The notes under the pieces are model-generated. The model was not told the DNA's origin and ran no database searches. It worked only from the letters and a program-made list of their open reading frames with translations. Both the position numbers and the translations under genes were made by a program. From assembly GCF_017916505.1 (NCBI RefSeq), contig NZ_JAFMSZ010000003.1, positions 437,580 to 501,579 on the forward strand: 64,000 bases of DNA, in the 5' to 3' direction. Source of the stretch: Naasia sp. SYSU D00057 (GTDB taxonomy: Bacteria; Actinomycetota; Actinomycetes; Actinomycetales; Microbacteriaceae). Positions 55,720-64,000 of the stretch are shown one piece after another; position 1 is the first letter of the stretch; the number at the start of each line of letters is the position of its first letter.

Positions 55720-56096
55720 TCGCCGGAAGGGGCGACGAGGGGGCGGGCAGCGTGCTCGTCCTCGGCGTGGCGGCGGTCGCCGTGCTCCTCACCGCCCTGC
55801 TCGTACCTCTATATATGGCGCTCTCGGCGAACAGGGCGGTCGCCGCCGCGGCGGACGCCGCAGCGCTCGCCGCTGCGGACGCGGCGAGCGGGGCGCTGCC
55901 GGGCTACCCGTGTGAGCTCGCGGCCCTGATCGCGGCGGAGAACGGCGCCCGGCTGACGTCCTGCCGGCTCGACGGGATCACCGCCACGGTGGCCGTCGAA
56001 GGGGCGGTCTTCGGGCTCCCTGTGGCGGCTGCGGCGCGAGCCGGTCCGCCCCCCGACGGCGATCGACACGCAGGGCGATCCCTCGGAAGCGATTGA
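55716..56096 (+). CDS. TadE/TadG-like small secreted protein (Rv3654c type)
   Basis: 126 residues. DEGAGSVLVLGVAAVAVLLT forms the N-terminal hydrophobic segment, followed by the AAAADAAALAAADAA block typical of TadG-like flp-cluster proteins and a Cys pair (YPCELAALIAA, TSCRLDG). The GTG at 55716 makes a GTGA overlap with the upstream gene; an in-frame ATG at 55695 is possible. It is the last gene of the tad cluster. Confidence 0.75.
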   Translation: MIAGRGDEGAGSVLVLGVAAVAVLLTALLVPLYMALSANRAVAAAADAAALAAADAASGALPGYPCELAALIAAENGARLTSCRLDGITATVAVEGAVFGLPVAAAARAGPPPDGDRHAGRSLGSD

Positions 56097-56213
56097 CGTC
56101 GGGGTAGGAACACCTGTGTATGGTGTGCGTGACGCCCGGTCGCCGGGCAGCTCCCATCCGTCGCGGATGTGGCTCTTTTCCGTTCTCACCCCCGTTCAAG
56201 GAGGGGATCTCTC

Positions 56214-59051
56214 GTGCCCGCCAGCAAGAAGCTCGTCATCGTCGAGTCGCCCGCGAAGGCGAAGACGATCGCCCAATACCTGGGCGACGGCTTCGAGGTC
56301 ATGGCCTCGGTCGGACACATCCGCGACCTCATCGAGCCGAAGAACCTCCCCGCCGACAAGAAGGTCGGCTCCCTCGGCAAGTTCTCGGTGGACGTGGAGA
56401 ACGGCTTCGAGCCGTACTACGTGGTCTCCGACCAGAAGAAGAAGACCGTCGCCGACCTGAAGCGCGCGCTCAAGGGCGCCGACGAGCTGTACCTCGCAAC
56501 TGATGAGGACCGCGAAGGCGAGGCCATCGCGTGGCACCTGCTCGAGGAGCTCAAGCCGAAGGTTCCGGTCAAGCGCATGGTGTTCCACGAGATCACCAAG
56601 GACGCCATCACGAAGGCGAAGGACAACACCCGCGACATCGACACCGCCCTCGTCGATGCTCAGGAGACCCGGCGCATCCTCGACCGTCTCTACGGCTACG
56701 AGGTGTCACCGGTGCTCTGGCGCAAGGTGGGGCCCGGCCTCTCCGCCGGGCGCGTGCAGTCCGCCGCGACCCGACTCGTCGTCGACCGGGAGCGCGAGCG
56801 CCTCGCGTTCGTCGCCGCGAGCTACTGGGACCTGACCGCGCGGTTCGCCCCCGAGGGCGCTGCCGACTCCTTCGAGGCGCGGCTGGTCCGGGTCGACGGG
56901 GAGCGCGTCGCCACCGGCCGCGACTTCGACGACCGCGGTCAGCTCAAGCCGGGGGCACGCGTCCTCGACGAGGGCACCGCGACCGCGCTCGCCGCCGCGC
57001 TCCAGGACGACGCCACGTCGTCGACGGTGAGCAGCGTCGAATCGAAGCCGTACACGCGCCGCCCGGCCGCGCCGTTCACCACGTCGACCCTGCAGCAGGA
57101 GGCGGCCCGCAAGCTCCGCTTCTCGGCCCGGCAGACGATGAGCGTGGCCCAGTCGCTGTACGAGAACGGCTACATCACCTACATGCGAACGGACTCGCCG
57201 TCCCTGTCGACGCAGGCGATCAACGCTGCCCGCTCGCAGGCGGTCTCGCTCTACGGCGCCGACTCGGTGCCCGCGAAGCCGCGGCTCTACACCGGCAAGT
57301 CGAAGAACGCGCAGGAGGCGCACGAGGCGATCCGACCCTCGGGGGAGACCTTCCGCACCCCGCAGCAGCTCTCCAGCGTGCTTCGCGGCAACGAGCTGCG
57401 CCTCTACGAGCTGATCTGGAAGCGCACCGTCGCGTCCCAGATGGAGGACGCGCGCGGCTCGACCGCGACCGTCACCATCGAGTCCCGGCCCGCCGGCACC
57501 GACACCGTCGCGGTGTTCTCGGCCAGTGGCACAGTCATCACGTTCCGCGGCTTCCTGCAGGCCTACGAGGAGGGCCGCGACGAGGAGCGCAACGCGGACA
57601 AGGAGCCCGCCGAGGCGAAGCTGCCGCCCCTCGAGACCGGTCAGGCGCTCGACGTCGCCGACGCCGAGGCGAAGGGCCACGAGACCTCGCCGCCCCCGCG
57701 CTACACCGAGGCGAGCCTCGTGAAGGCGCTCGAGGAGCTCGGCATCGGCCGGCCGTCCACCTACGCGTCGATCATCTCGACCATCGTCGACCGCGGCTAC
57801 GTGACCCCTCGCGGCACCGCGCTGGTGCCGAGCTGGATCGCCTTCTCCGTGGTCCGCCTGCTCGAGGACTTCTTCGGCGACCTCGTCCAGTACGACTTCA
57901 CCGCCGCGATGGAGGGCGACCTCGACCGCATCGCCGACGGCGAGGAGGACCGGGTCGACTGGCTGAAGGGCTTCTACTTCGGCAACGACGGCCACCGCGG
58001 GCTGCGCTCCGTCGTCGACAACCTCGGCGACATCGACGCCCGCAGCATCAACTCCGTGCGGATCGCGGACGACATCACTCTCCGCATCGGCAAGTACGGC
58101 CCGTACCTCGAGGTGCAGGAGCAGGGCGCCGCCCCCGACGCCGCCCCTCGGCGGGTGAACCTGCCCGAGGGCCTCGCCCCCGACGAGCTGACCGAGGCGA
58201 AGGCCCGCGAGCTCGTCGATGCGCCGGTGCAGACCGATCGCGTCATCGGGGTCAACCCGGAGAACGGCAAGCAGGTCGTGGCGAAGGACGGCCGCTACGG
58301 CCCCTACGTCACGGAGCTCGACCCCGAGGGCGAGGAGGCGGACGCGGCGGCCAAGAAGAAGGCGGCCAAGCCGCGCACCGCTTCGCTGTTCAAGTCGATG
58401 GACATCGCCGAGGTCGACCTCCCGACCGCGCTCAAGCTGCTCGACCTGCCCCGCGTGGTGGGCTCCGACCCCGAGTCGGGTGAGGAGATCACGGCGCAGA
58501 ACGGCCGCTACGGTCCCTACATCAAGAAGGGCACCGACACCCGATCGCTGCCGAGCGAGGACGCGATCTTCGAGGTCGACCTCGGGGGCGCTCTCGAGAT
58601 CTTCGCGCAGCCGAAGTACGGCGCCCGGCGTGCCTCGTCGGCCCTCAAGGAGTTCGAGGCCGACCCCGAGAGCGGCAAGCCCATCCGGATCAAGGACGGC
58701 CGCTTCGGCGCGTACGTGACCGACGGCGTGACGAACGCGACGATCCCGCGCGGCGAGGACATCGAGGAGATCGACTTCGACCGGGCGGTGCAGCTGCTCG
58801 CGGACAAGCGCGCGAAGGGTCCGGCGAAGCCGAAGGCGACCCGGGCGGCGAAGGCTCCGGCGAAGTCGGCCGCCAAGACGACCAAGACGGCCGCAGCGAA
58901 GACGACCGCCGCCAAGTCGACGGCCGCCAAGGCCAAGACGCCGGCCGCCAAGGCCAAGACGTCGGCGGCCAAGACGGCGGCGCCCAAGACGGCCGCGAAG
59001 GCGCCCGCCAAGCGCACCGGCACCCGCGCGACGGGCGCCGCCTCCTCGTGA
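56214..59051 (+). CDS. topA: DNA topoisomerase I
   Basis: Relaxes negative supercoils; 945 residues. The Toprim domain starts KLVIVESPAKAKTIAQYLG near residues 6-24, with acidic residues in LATDEDREGEA. The catalytic Tyr323 is in YITYMRTDS. No Cys zinc fingers are present; instead the C-terminal part has repeated topoisomerase C modules (GRYGPYV, GRYGPYIKKGT, GRFGAYVTDG), then a Lys/Ala-rich tail of about 75 residues, as in other actinobacterial enzymes. The GTG at 56214 has AAGGAGG upstream. tmk overlaps its stop by 4 bases. Confidence 0.97.
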   Translation: MPASKKLVIVESPAKAKTIAQYLGDGFEVMASVGHIRDLIEPKNLPADKKVGSLGKFSVDVENGFEPYYVVSDQKKKTVADLKRALKGADELYLATDEDREGEAIAWHLLEELKPKVPVKRMVFHEITKDAITKAKDNTRDIDTALVDAQETRRILDRLYGYEVSPVLWRKVGPGLSAGRVQSAATRLVVDRERERLAFVAASYWDLTARFAPEGAADSFEARLVRVDGERVATGRDFDDRGQLKPGARVLDEGTATALAAALQDDATSSTVSSVESKPYTRRPAAPFTTSTLQQEAARKLRFSARQTMSVAQSLYENGYITYMRTDSPSLSTQAINAARSQAVSLYGADSVPAKPRLYTGKSKNAQEAHEAIRPSGETFRTPQQLSSVLRGNELRLYELIWKRTVASQMEDARGSTATVTIESRPAGTDTVAVFSASGTVITFRGFLQAYEEGRDEERNADKEPAEAKLPPLETGQALDVADAEAKGHETSPPPRYTEASLVKALEELGIGRPSTYASIISTIVDRGYVTPRGTALVPSWIAFSVVRLLEDFFGDLVQYDFTAAMEGDLDRIADGEEDRVDWLKGFYFGNDGHRGLRSVVDNLGDIDARSINSVRIADDITLRIGKYGPYLEVQEQGAAPDAAPRRVNLPEGLAPDELTEAKARELVDAPVQTDRVIGVNPENGKQVVAKDGRYGPYVTELDPEGEEADAAAKKKAAKPRTASLFKSMDIAEVDLPTALKLLDLPRVVGSDPESGEEITAQNGRYGPYIKKGTDTRSLPSEDAIFEVDLGGALEIFAQPKYGARRASSALKEFEADPESGKPIRIKDGRFGAYVTDGVTNATIPRGEDIEEIDFDRAVQLLADKRAKGPAKPKATRAAKAPAKSAAKTTKTAAAKTTAAKSTAAKAKTPAAKAKTSAAKTAAPKTAAKAPAKRTGTRATGAASS

Positions 59052-59671
59052 CCGCCCTCTTCGTCACCCTCGAGGGCGGAGACGGCGCGGGCAAGTCGAC
59101 TCAGGCGGCGCTCCTCGAGGAGTGGCTGCAGGAGCGCGGCGAGACCGTGCTGCGGACGAGGGAGCCCGGCGGAAGCGACCTCGGCATCGAGCTGCGGGAG
59201 ATCATCCTGCACCGGCCCGGCCACATCGCCCCCCGCGCCGAGGCGCTGATCTACGCCGCGGACCGCGCACACCACGTCGCGACCGTCGTGCGTCCGGCCC
59301 TCGAGCGTGGCGAGGTGGTGGTCCAGGACCGCTACCTCGACTCCTCGGTCGCGTACCAGGGTGCCGGACGCACGCTGGAGCCGACCGAGATCCGCGCGCT
59401 GTCCCTGTGGGCGGCCGAGGGGCTCCTGCCGGACCTCACGATCCTGCTCGACCTGGACGAGAGCGAGGGACGGCGGCGCCTGGACGCCTCCCGCACCCTC
59501 TACGACAGGCTCGAGGCCGAGAAGGCCGAGTTCCACCAGCGCGTGCGCGAGGCCTACCTCGAACTCGCCGACGCCGAGCCGGACCGGTTCCTGGTCCTCG
59601 ACGCCCGTCGTGCCCCGGACGAGCTGGCAGAGGACATCCGCGCCCGCGTCGAGGAGCTGATCGACCGATGA
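59048..59671 (+). CDS. tmk: Thymidylate kinase
   Basis: Phosphorylates dTMP to dTDP; 207 residues. P-loop EGGDGAGKSTQ near residues 9-19, the DR(Y/H) motif in QDRYLDSSVAYQGAGR near 97-112, and a lid region with DESEGRRRLDASR. The GTG start forms GTGA with the topA stop, and the stop forms ATGA with holB, so topA, tmk and holB are translated in series. Confidence 0.96.
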   Translation: MTALFVTLEGGDGAGKSTQAALLEEWLQERGETVLRTREPGGSDLGIELREIILHRPGHIAPRAEALIYAADRAHHVATVVRPALERGEVVVQDRYLDSSVAYQGAGRTLEPTEIRALSLWAAEGLLPDLTILLDLDESEGRRRLDASRTLYDRLEAEKAEFHQRVREAYLELADAEPDRFLVLDARRAPDELAEDIRARVEELIDR

Positions 59672-60840
59672 CGGCAGGCGCCATCTGGCGGGATCTCACC
59701 GGCCAGGACGAGGCGATCGCGGTGGTGCGCGCGGCGGCGGACGCCGCGCACGCCGTCGACGGCGCCCCGAGCGCGATGACGCACTCCTGGCTCATCACCG
59801 GCCCGCCCGGCTCCGGTCGGTCCAATCTCGCGTACGCGTTCGCGACAGCCCTGCTCGGCGACGGCTCGCCGGACGGCGACGAGGCGACCCGGCGGCAGGT
59901 GGAGGCCCGGACGCACCCGGACCTCGCCGTGCTCAGCACCGACCGGGTCATCATCTCGATCGACGAGGTTCGCGGTCTGCTCTCGGCGTCGCAGTACTCC
60001 CCGTCGGTGTCCCGCTATCGCGTCATGGTGATCGAGGACGCGGACCGGATGACGGAGCGCACCTCGAACGTGCTGCTGAAGGCGCTCGAGGAGCCGCCGC
60101 CTCGGACGGTCTGGATCCTGTGCGCGCCGAGCGAGGCCGACCTGCTTCCCACGATCCGCTCGCGGGTCCGCACGGTGCGCCTCCGCGTGCCGAGCACCGC
60201 CGACGTCGCCCGCCTCATCGCGGAGCGGGACGGCGTCGACCCTGCGCTCGCGCGCCAGGCCGCGCAGGAGGCGCAGAGCCACATCGGCATGGCACACCGG
60301 CTGGCCACCGACGGGTCCGCACGCGCCCGCCGCTCGGAGACGCTCGAGCTCGTGCTCGGCCTGCGCAGCGTGACCGGTGCCGTGCTCGCCGCCGCCCGGC
60401 TCCTCGAGCTCGCCGGCGACGACGCCAAGGCGATCACCGAGGAGCGCGATGCCGAGGAGCGCGAGTCGACCCTCCGCTCGCTCGGCGTCGAGCCGGGCGG
60501 CACCATCCCGCCGGCGCTGCGGAGCCAGCTGAAGCAGCTGGAGGACGACCAGAAGCGCCGGGCGACACGCAGCCTGCGCGATGGCATCGACCGCATCCTC
60601 ATCGACCTGCTGTCCCTGTTCCGCGACATCCTGCTGCTCCAGCTCGGCGCGGACGTCGAGCCGGTCAACGCGTCCGCGGTGGCGGCGGTCGCCAAGGCGG
60701 CCGCGGAGTCCGACGCCACCGCGACGCTCGCCGCCATGGATGCGATCGCCACCGCCCGCCGGCGCATCGAGGCGAACGTCCCGCCGGCGCTCGCCCTCGA
60801 GGCGATGCTCGTCGCCACCCTCAGAAAGGCCGGTTCGTGA
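59668..60840 (+). CDS. holB: DNA polymerase III subunit delta'
   Basis: Clamp-loader subunit of 390 residues. The first residues are MTAGAIWRDLTGQDEAIAVV. A non-catalytic P-loop (ITGPPGSGRSN, with Arg in place of the Walker Lys) lies near 43-53, as expected for delta'. The SRC-type motif is TIRSRVRTVRLR. The four-Cys zinc module seen in DnaX and in many delta' proteins is missing: the segment before THPDLAVL has no Cys. The ATG overlaps the tmk stop. The lipoprotein hydrolase overlaps its stop. Confidence 0.92.
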   Translation: MTAGAIWRDLTGQDEAIAVVRAAADAAHAVDGAPSAMTHSWLITGPPGSGRSNLAYAFATALLGDGSPDGDEATRRQVEARTHPDLAVLSTDRVIISIDEVRGLLSASQYSPSVSRYRVMVIEDADRMTERTSNVLLKALEEPPPRTVWILCAPSEADLLPTIRSRVRTVRLRVPSTADVARLIAERDGVDPALARQAAQEAQSHIGMAHRLATDGSARARRSETLELVLGLRSVTGAVLAAARLLELAGDDAKAITEERDAEERESTLRSLGVEPGGTIPPALRSQLKQLEDDQKRRATRSLRDGIDRILIDLLSLFRDILLLQLGADVEPVNASAVAAVAKAAAESDATATLAAMDAIATARRRIEANVPPALALEAMLVATLRKAGS

Positions 60841-62369
60841 GGCCCCTCCGCTCGGTTGCCGCCGTGGCAATCGCCCTGCTCGCCCTGCCGCTCGCCGCGT
60901 GCGTCCCTGCTCCGAGCCCCACCTCGACTCCCACCGGGGAGGACGTGGCGGCGGAGCTCGAGCCGTACTACACCCAGTCCCTCGTCTGGGAGGACTGCGG
61001 AGGCGGGATGCAGTGCACCACCGCGACCGCTCCGCTCGACTGGTCGGCGCCCGACGCGTCGGACGACATCGAGCTGGCGCTTGTGCGGCACACGGCGTCG
61101 GGGGAGCGCGAGGGGTCGCTGTTCGTGAACCCGGGAGGCCCCGGCGCATCCGGCTACAACTTCGTGCATGACAGCCTCGACTTCGCGGTGAGCGAGGACC
61201 TGCAGTCCCGCTTCGACGTCATCGGGTGGGACCCCCGAGGGGTGGGGCGCTCGACGGCCGTCGACTGCTACGACGGACCCGAGCTCGACGAGTTCCTGTT
61301 CGGCTTCCCGGAGGCGGCCGTCGGCACCGACGCGTACGCGCAGGAAGTCACTGCCTCGGCGAAGGCCTTCGCCGACGCCTGCCTCGAGCGCAGCGGCGAG
61401 CTGCTGCAGTTCATCGACACCGAGAGCACGGTGAACGACCTCGACCTGCTGCGGGCCCTCGTCGGCGACGCGGACCTCAACTACCTCGGGTACTCCTACG
61501 GCAGCGACATCGGCGCCCACTACGCCGAACGCTATCCGGACAAGGTGGGCCGGGTCGTGCTCGACGGCGCCACCGACTCGTCACTCAGCCTCTTCGACGT
61601 CAACCTCGCGCAGACGCAGGCGTTCGGCGAGGCGCTCCGGGCCTACCTGGAGGACTGCCTCGACTCGTCCGACTGTCCCTTCCGCGGCACCGTGGACGAC
61701 GCGATCGGGCAGATCCGCGATCTGCTCGACGCCCTCGATCAGGCGCCCCTCCGAGCGGAGGACGGGCGGCAGCTGACGAGCGCCTACCTCGGCACCGCCG
61801 TGCAGTCGGCCCTCTACGACGAGGGCTACTGGCGGTATCTGACCGACGCCTTCACCGAAGTGCGCCAGGGGAGGAGCGACACCGCGTTCCTCCTCGCCGA
61901 CGCCTATGTCGACCGTGACGAGGACGGCAGCTACCGCTCCAACCTGCAGGAGGCGTTCATCGCCATCACCTGCGTCGACTATCCGATCGAGACCGATGCG
62001 GCCGAGCTCGCCCGCCAGCGCGACCTTCTCGCCGAAGCCGACCCGATCTCCGAGCCCGAGGATCTCGACGCCCTCGGCGATGTCGTCTGCCAGCAGTGGC
62101 CTTACGGGTTCCGGGGCGAGGTCGAGACGGTGTCCGCTGACGGCGCGGCGCCCATCCTGGTGGTGGGCACGACGGGCGACCCCGCCACTCCCTACCCCTG
62201 GGCGGAGGCGCTCGCGGACCAGCTGGCGAGCGGGGTGCTGCTCACCTACGTGGGGGAGGGGCACATCGCCTACGACGAGGGCGACCCCTGCATCGTCGGC
62301 GCGGTCGACGAGTATCTCATCGACGGAACGGTGCCGCAGGACGGCCTCGTCTGCGATCCCACGTCCTGA
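60837..62369 (+). CDS. Secreted alpha/beta-hydrolase lipoprotein (S33, TAP-like C terminus)
   Basis: 510 residues. Signal peptide with lipobox LPLAAC near residues 17-22. The oxyanion region FVNPGGPGASGYNF lies near 99-112. The nucleophile Ser is in LGYSYGSDIG near 222-231, the acid Asp in GTTGDPATPYPW near 440-451 and the His in GEGHIAYDEG near 469-478. The C-terminal part matches TAP-like (tripeptidyl aminopeptidase) domains, so it is a probable cell-surface exopeptidase related to Streptomyces Slp/Tap. The GTG overlaps holB by 4 bases. Confidence 0.9.
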   Translation: MRPLRSVAAVAIALLALPLAACVPAPSPTSTPTGEDVAAELEPYYTQSLVWEDCGGGMQCTTATAPLDWSAPDASDDIELALVRHTASGEREGSLFVNPGGPGASGYNFVHDSLDFAVSEDLQSRFDVIGWDPRGVGRSTAVDCYDGPELDEFLFGFPEAAVGTDAYAQEVTASAKAFADACLERSGELLQFIDTESTVNDLDLLRALVGDADLNYLGYSYGSDIGAHYAERYPDKVGRVVLDGATDSSLSLFDVNLAQTQAFGEALRAYLEDCLDSSDCPFRGTVDDAIGQIRDLLDALDQAPLRAEDGRQLTSAYLGTAVQSALYDEGYWRYLTDAFTEVRQGRSDTAFLLADAYVDRDEDGSYRSNLQEAFIAITCVDYPIETDAAELARQRDLLAEADPISEPEDLDALGDVVCQQWPYGFRGEVETVSADGAAPILVVGTTGDPATPYPWAEALADQLASGVLLTYVGEGHIAYDEGDPCIVGAVDEYLIDGTVPQDGLVCDPTS

Positions 62370-62415
62370 TCCGGCGCCCCCGCGCCGGCGTGTGGGACCT
62401 GGGCTCAGGATCGTC

Positions 62416-62421
62416 TAGGAT
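62416..62421 (+). promoter_or_regulatory. -10 element of tRNA-Thr
   Basis: TAGGAT, 28 bases before the tRNA, matches the TAnnnT consensus. The -35 is unclear. Confidence 0.5.
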
Positions 62422-62449
62422 GGGTAGCCGCCGGTGTTCGCATCGGCTC

Positions 62450-62525
62450 GCCGCCCTAGCTCAGTCGGCAGAGCGATTCACTCGTAATGAATAGGTCAGG
62501 GGTTCGATTCCCCTGGGCGGCTCCA
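62450..62525 (+). tRNA. tRNA-Thr (CGT)
   Basis: Acceptor GCCGCCC/GGGCGGC, anticodon stem ATTCA/TGAAT with loop CTCGTAA (anticodon CGT), T loop GGTTCGATTCC, discriminator T, and CCA encoded at 62523-62525. Confidence 0.96.
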
Positions 62526-62529
62526 ACGG

Positions 62530-62566
62530 AAGAGGCCGCGCCCATTGGGCGCGGCCTCTTGCTTTT
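62530..62566 (+). terminator. Terminator of tRNA-Thr
   Basis: aagaggccgcgccc (62530-62543) pairs perfectly with gggcgcggcctctt (62547-62560) around att, followed by gctttt. Confidence 0.92.
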
Positions 62567-62634
62567 GTGCCCTTCGGCCCTACCGCAGGCGGCGTCCGCG
62601 GGGAGCGCGCCGCGCCCCAGGTCGGGTAACGAAG

Positions 62635-63456
<822 letters not shown>

Positions 63457-63752
63457 TCGGTCGTACCTGGAGCGGACCTCACTGCATCGGACCGGGGGCG
63501 GCGCACACGCGCCGTCCCCGGTCCGGCGCAAGCGGCGGACGTTCGAAGGGGCGACACGCCCGGGGTGCTCGCAGTTTGCGGAGCTCCGGAGAGCCACGTA
63601 ATGTAATCCCTCGTCGCCCCAAAGGTGCGGGAGAGCGGAAGAGCTCCCCGGCCTCAAGCGGGACCAGAATCCTCCTCCAGATCGCTCTTCGAGCGTGGGA
63701 GGGGATCGCCTCTCATCACTCCTCAGATCTCGTCGCGGAAGCGGCGGGCGGT
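63457..63752. other. Intergenic interval between the Rpf-like gene and the rRNA promoter
   Basis: About 300 bases with no convincing gene. It starts with the terminator of the Rpf-like gene. No other conserved element was recognised before the rRNA promoter. Confidence 0.6.
63488..63525 (+). terminator. Terminator of the Rpf-like gene
   Basis: A 17-bp stem (63488-63504 with 63509-63525, one G-T wobble) around a 4-base loop, 31 bases after the stop codon. No T-run. Confidence 0.75.
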
Positions 63753-63781
63753 TTGACCGGCTGGGGTGGGAGAGGTAAGAT
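63753..63781 (+). promoter_or_regulatory. rRNA operon promoter
   Basis: TTGACC (63753-63758) and TAAGAT (63776-63781) with an exact 17-base spacer. It lies about 60 bases before the antitermination-like leader block. Confidence 0.8.
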
Positions 63782-63789
63782 AGGGAAGT

Positions 63790-64000
63790 TGCCCTCGCAG
63801 GTACACCGGGATGGTGGATGGTGAGGTGCGTCCGATCCTTGAGAACTCAACAGCGTGCACTAAGTCAATGCCAAATACCTCGTCTCGCCCCTTGTGGGTG
63901 AGTGAGATTCCTTTGGTTGAATTGAATTGTCAGTAGACAGTTCTTCAGTCAGTATCAACTCGCTTGCGGGCCTGGTTTTCCCTGGGTTCGCGGCTATTGG
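63790..64000 (+). other. Leader of an rRNA operon (16S gene outside the window)
   Basis: cttgagaactcaacagcgtgc (from 63838; one base omitted at each end in family comparison) is the conserved leader block that precedes 16S genes in many actinobacteria and belongs to the boxB/boxA antitermination and RNase III processing region. The sequence after it is more AT-rich than the rest of the window. The 16S start (gagtttgatc-type) is not reached by base 64000. Confidence 0.75.

Overview
High-GC actinobacterial chromosome, most likely family Microbacteriaceae (order Micrococcales). The evidence is the GC-rich coding sequence, GTG-rich starts, the topA–tmk–holB and dnaX–recR–lysC–asd neighbourhoods, a DUF4244/TadE-type tad cluster beside a 6C-type small RNA, and start codons sitting 6-7 bases behind TAnnnT boxes (leaderless mRNAs). 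The genus cannot be read from this window. No phage, integrase, transposase or CRISPR array was seen.

Region 1 (1-23,420): plant-cell-wall sugar catabolism. An L-arabinose operon (araD end, araB-type kinase, araA) is followed by a shikimate-dehydrogenase-like enzyme and glycerate kinase. Next come xylB and xylA with a divergent ROK repressor (XylR), then a GH42 beta-galactosidase, a CE7 acetyl esterase, a CUT1 ABC importer without its ATPase, a GH95 alpha-fucosidase/galactosidase, a second ROK regulator, a GH31 alpha-xylosidase and a GH1 beta-glucosidase. Together these activities could take imported, acetylated xyloglucan-type oligosaccharides apart to glucose, xylose, galactose and fucose. 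The xylose would then enter XylA/XylB.

Region 2 (23,632-30,590): a Bcr/CflA exporter, a KhtT/KhtU-like K+/H+ antiporter pair, a Gfo/Idh/MocA oxidoreductase behind a LacI-type operator, a saccharopine-dehydrogenase-like protein, a small membrane protein and a nucleotidyltransferase.

Region 3 (30,789-43,776): tRNA-Ser, SRP RNA, dnaX, recR, lysC (with an internal beta-subunit start) and asd. Then a MerR regulator divergent from a small membrane protein, mqo, an SOS-box-controlled radical SAM protein, and a three-gene signalling unit (histidine kinase, kinase-like membrane partner, NarL-type regulator).

Region 4 (43,798-64,000): tdk, tRNA-Pro, a metallophosphoesterase, a PASTA-bearing class A penicillin-binding protein, a DUF4177-like protein, RidA, acs, 6C RNA, a minimal tad secretion cluster interrupted by an opposite-strand MFS gene, topA-tmk-holB, a secreted alpha/beta hydrolase, tRNA-Thr, an Rpf-like LysM protein, and the promoter and leader of an rRNA operon whose 16S gene lies beyond the right edge.

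Intergenic DNA is rich in structured repeats: nested word-based hairpins (3.5, 7.1, 31.1, 34.0, 49.1 kb) and REP-like elements shared between 36.6 and 44.8 kb.
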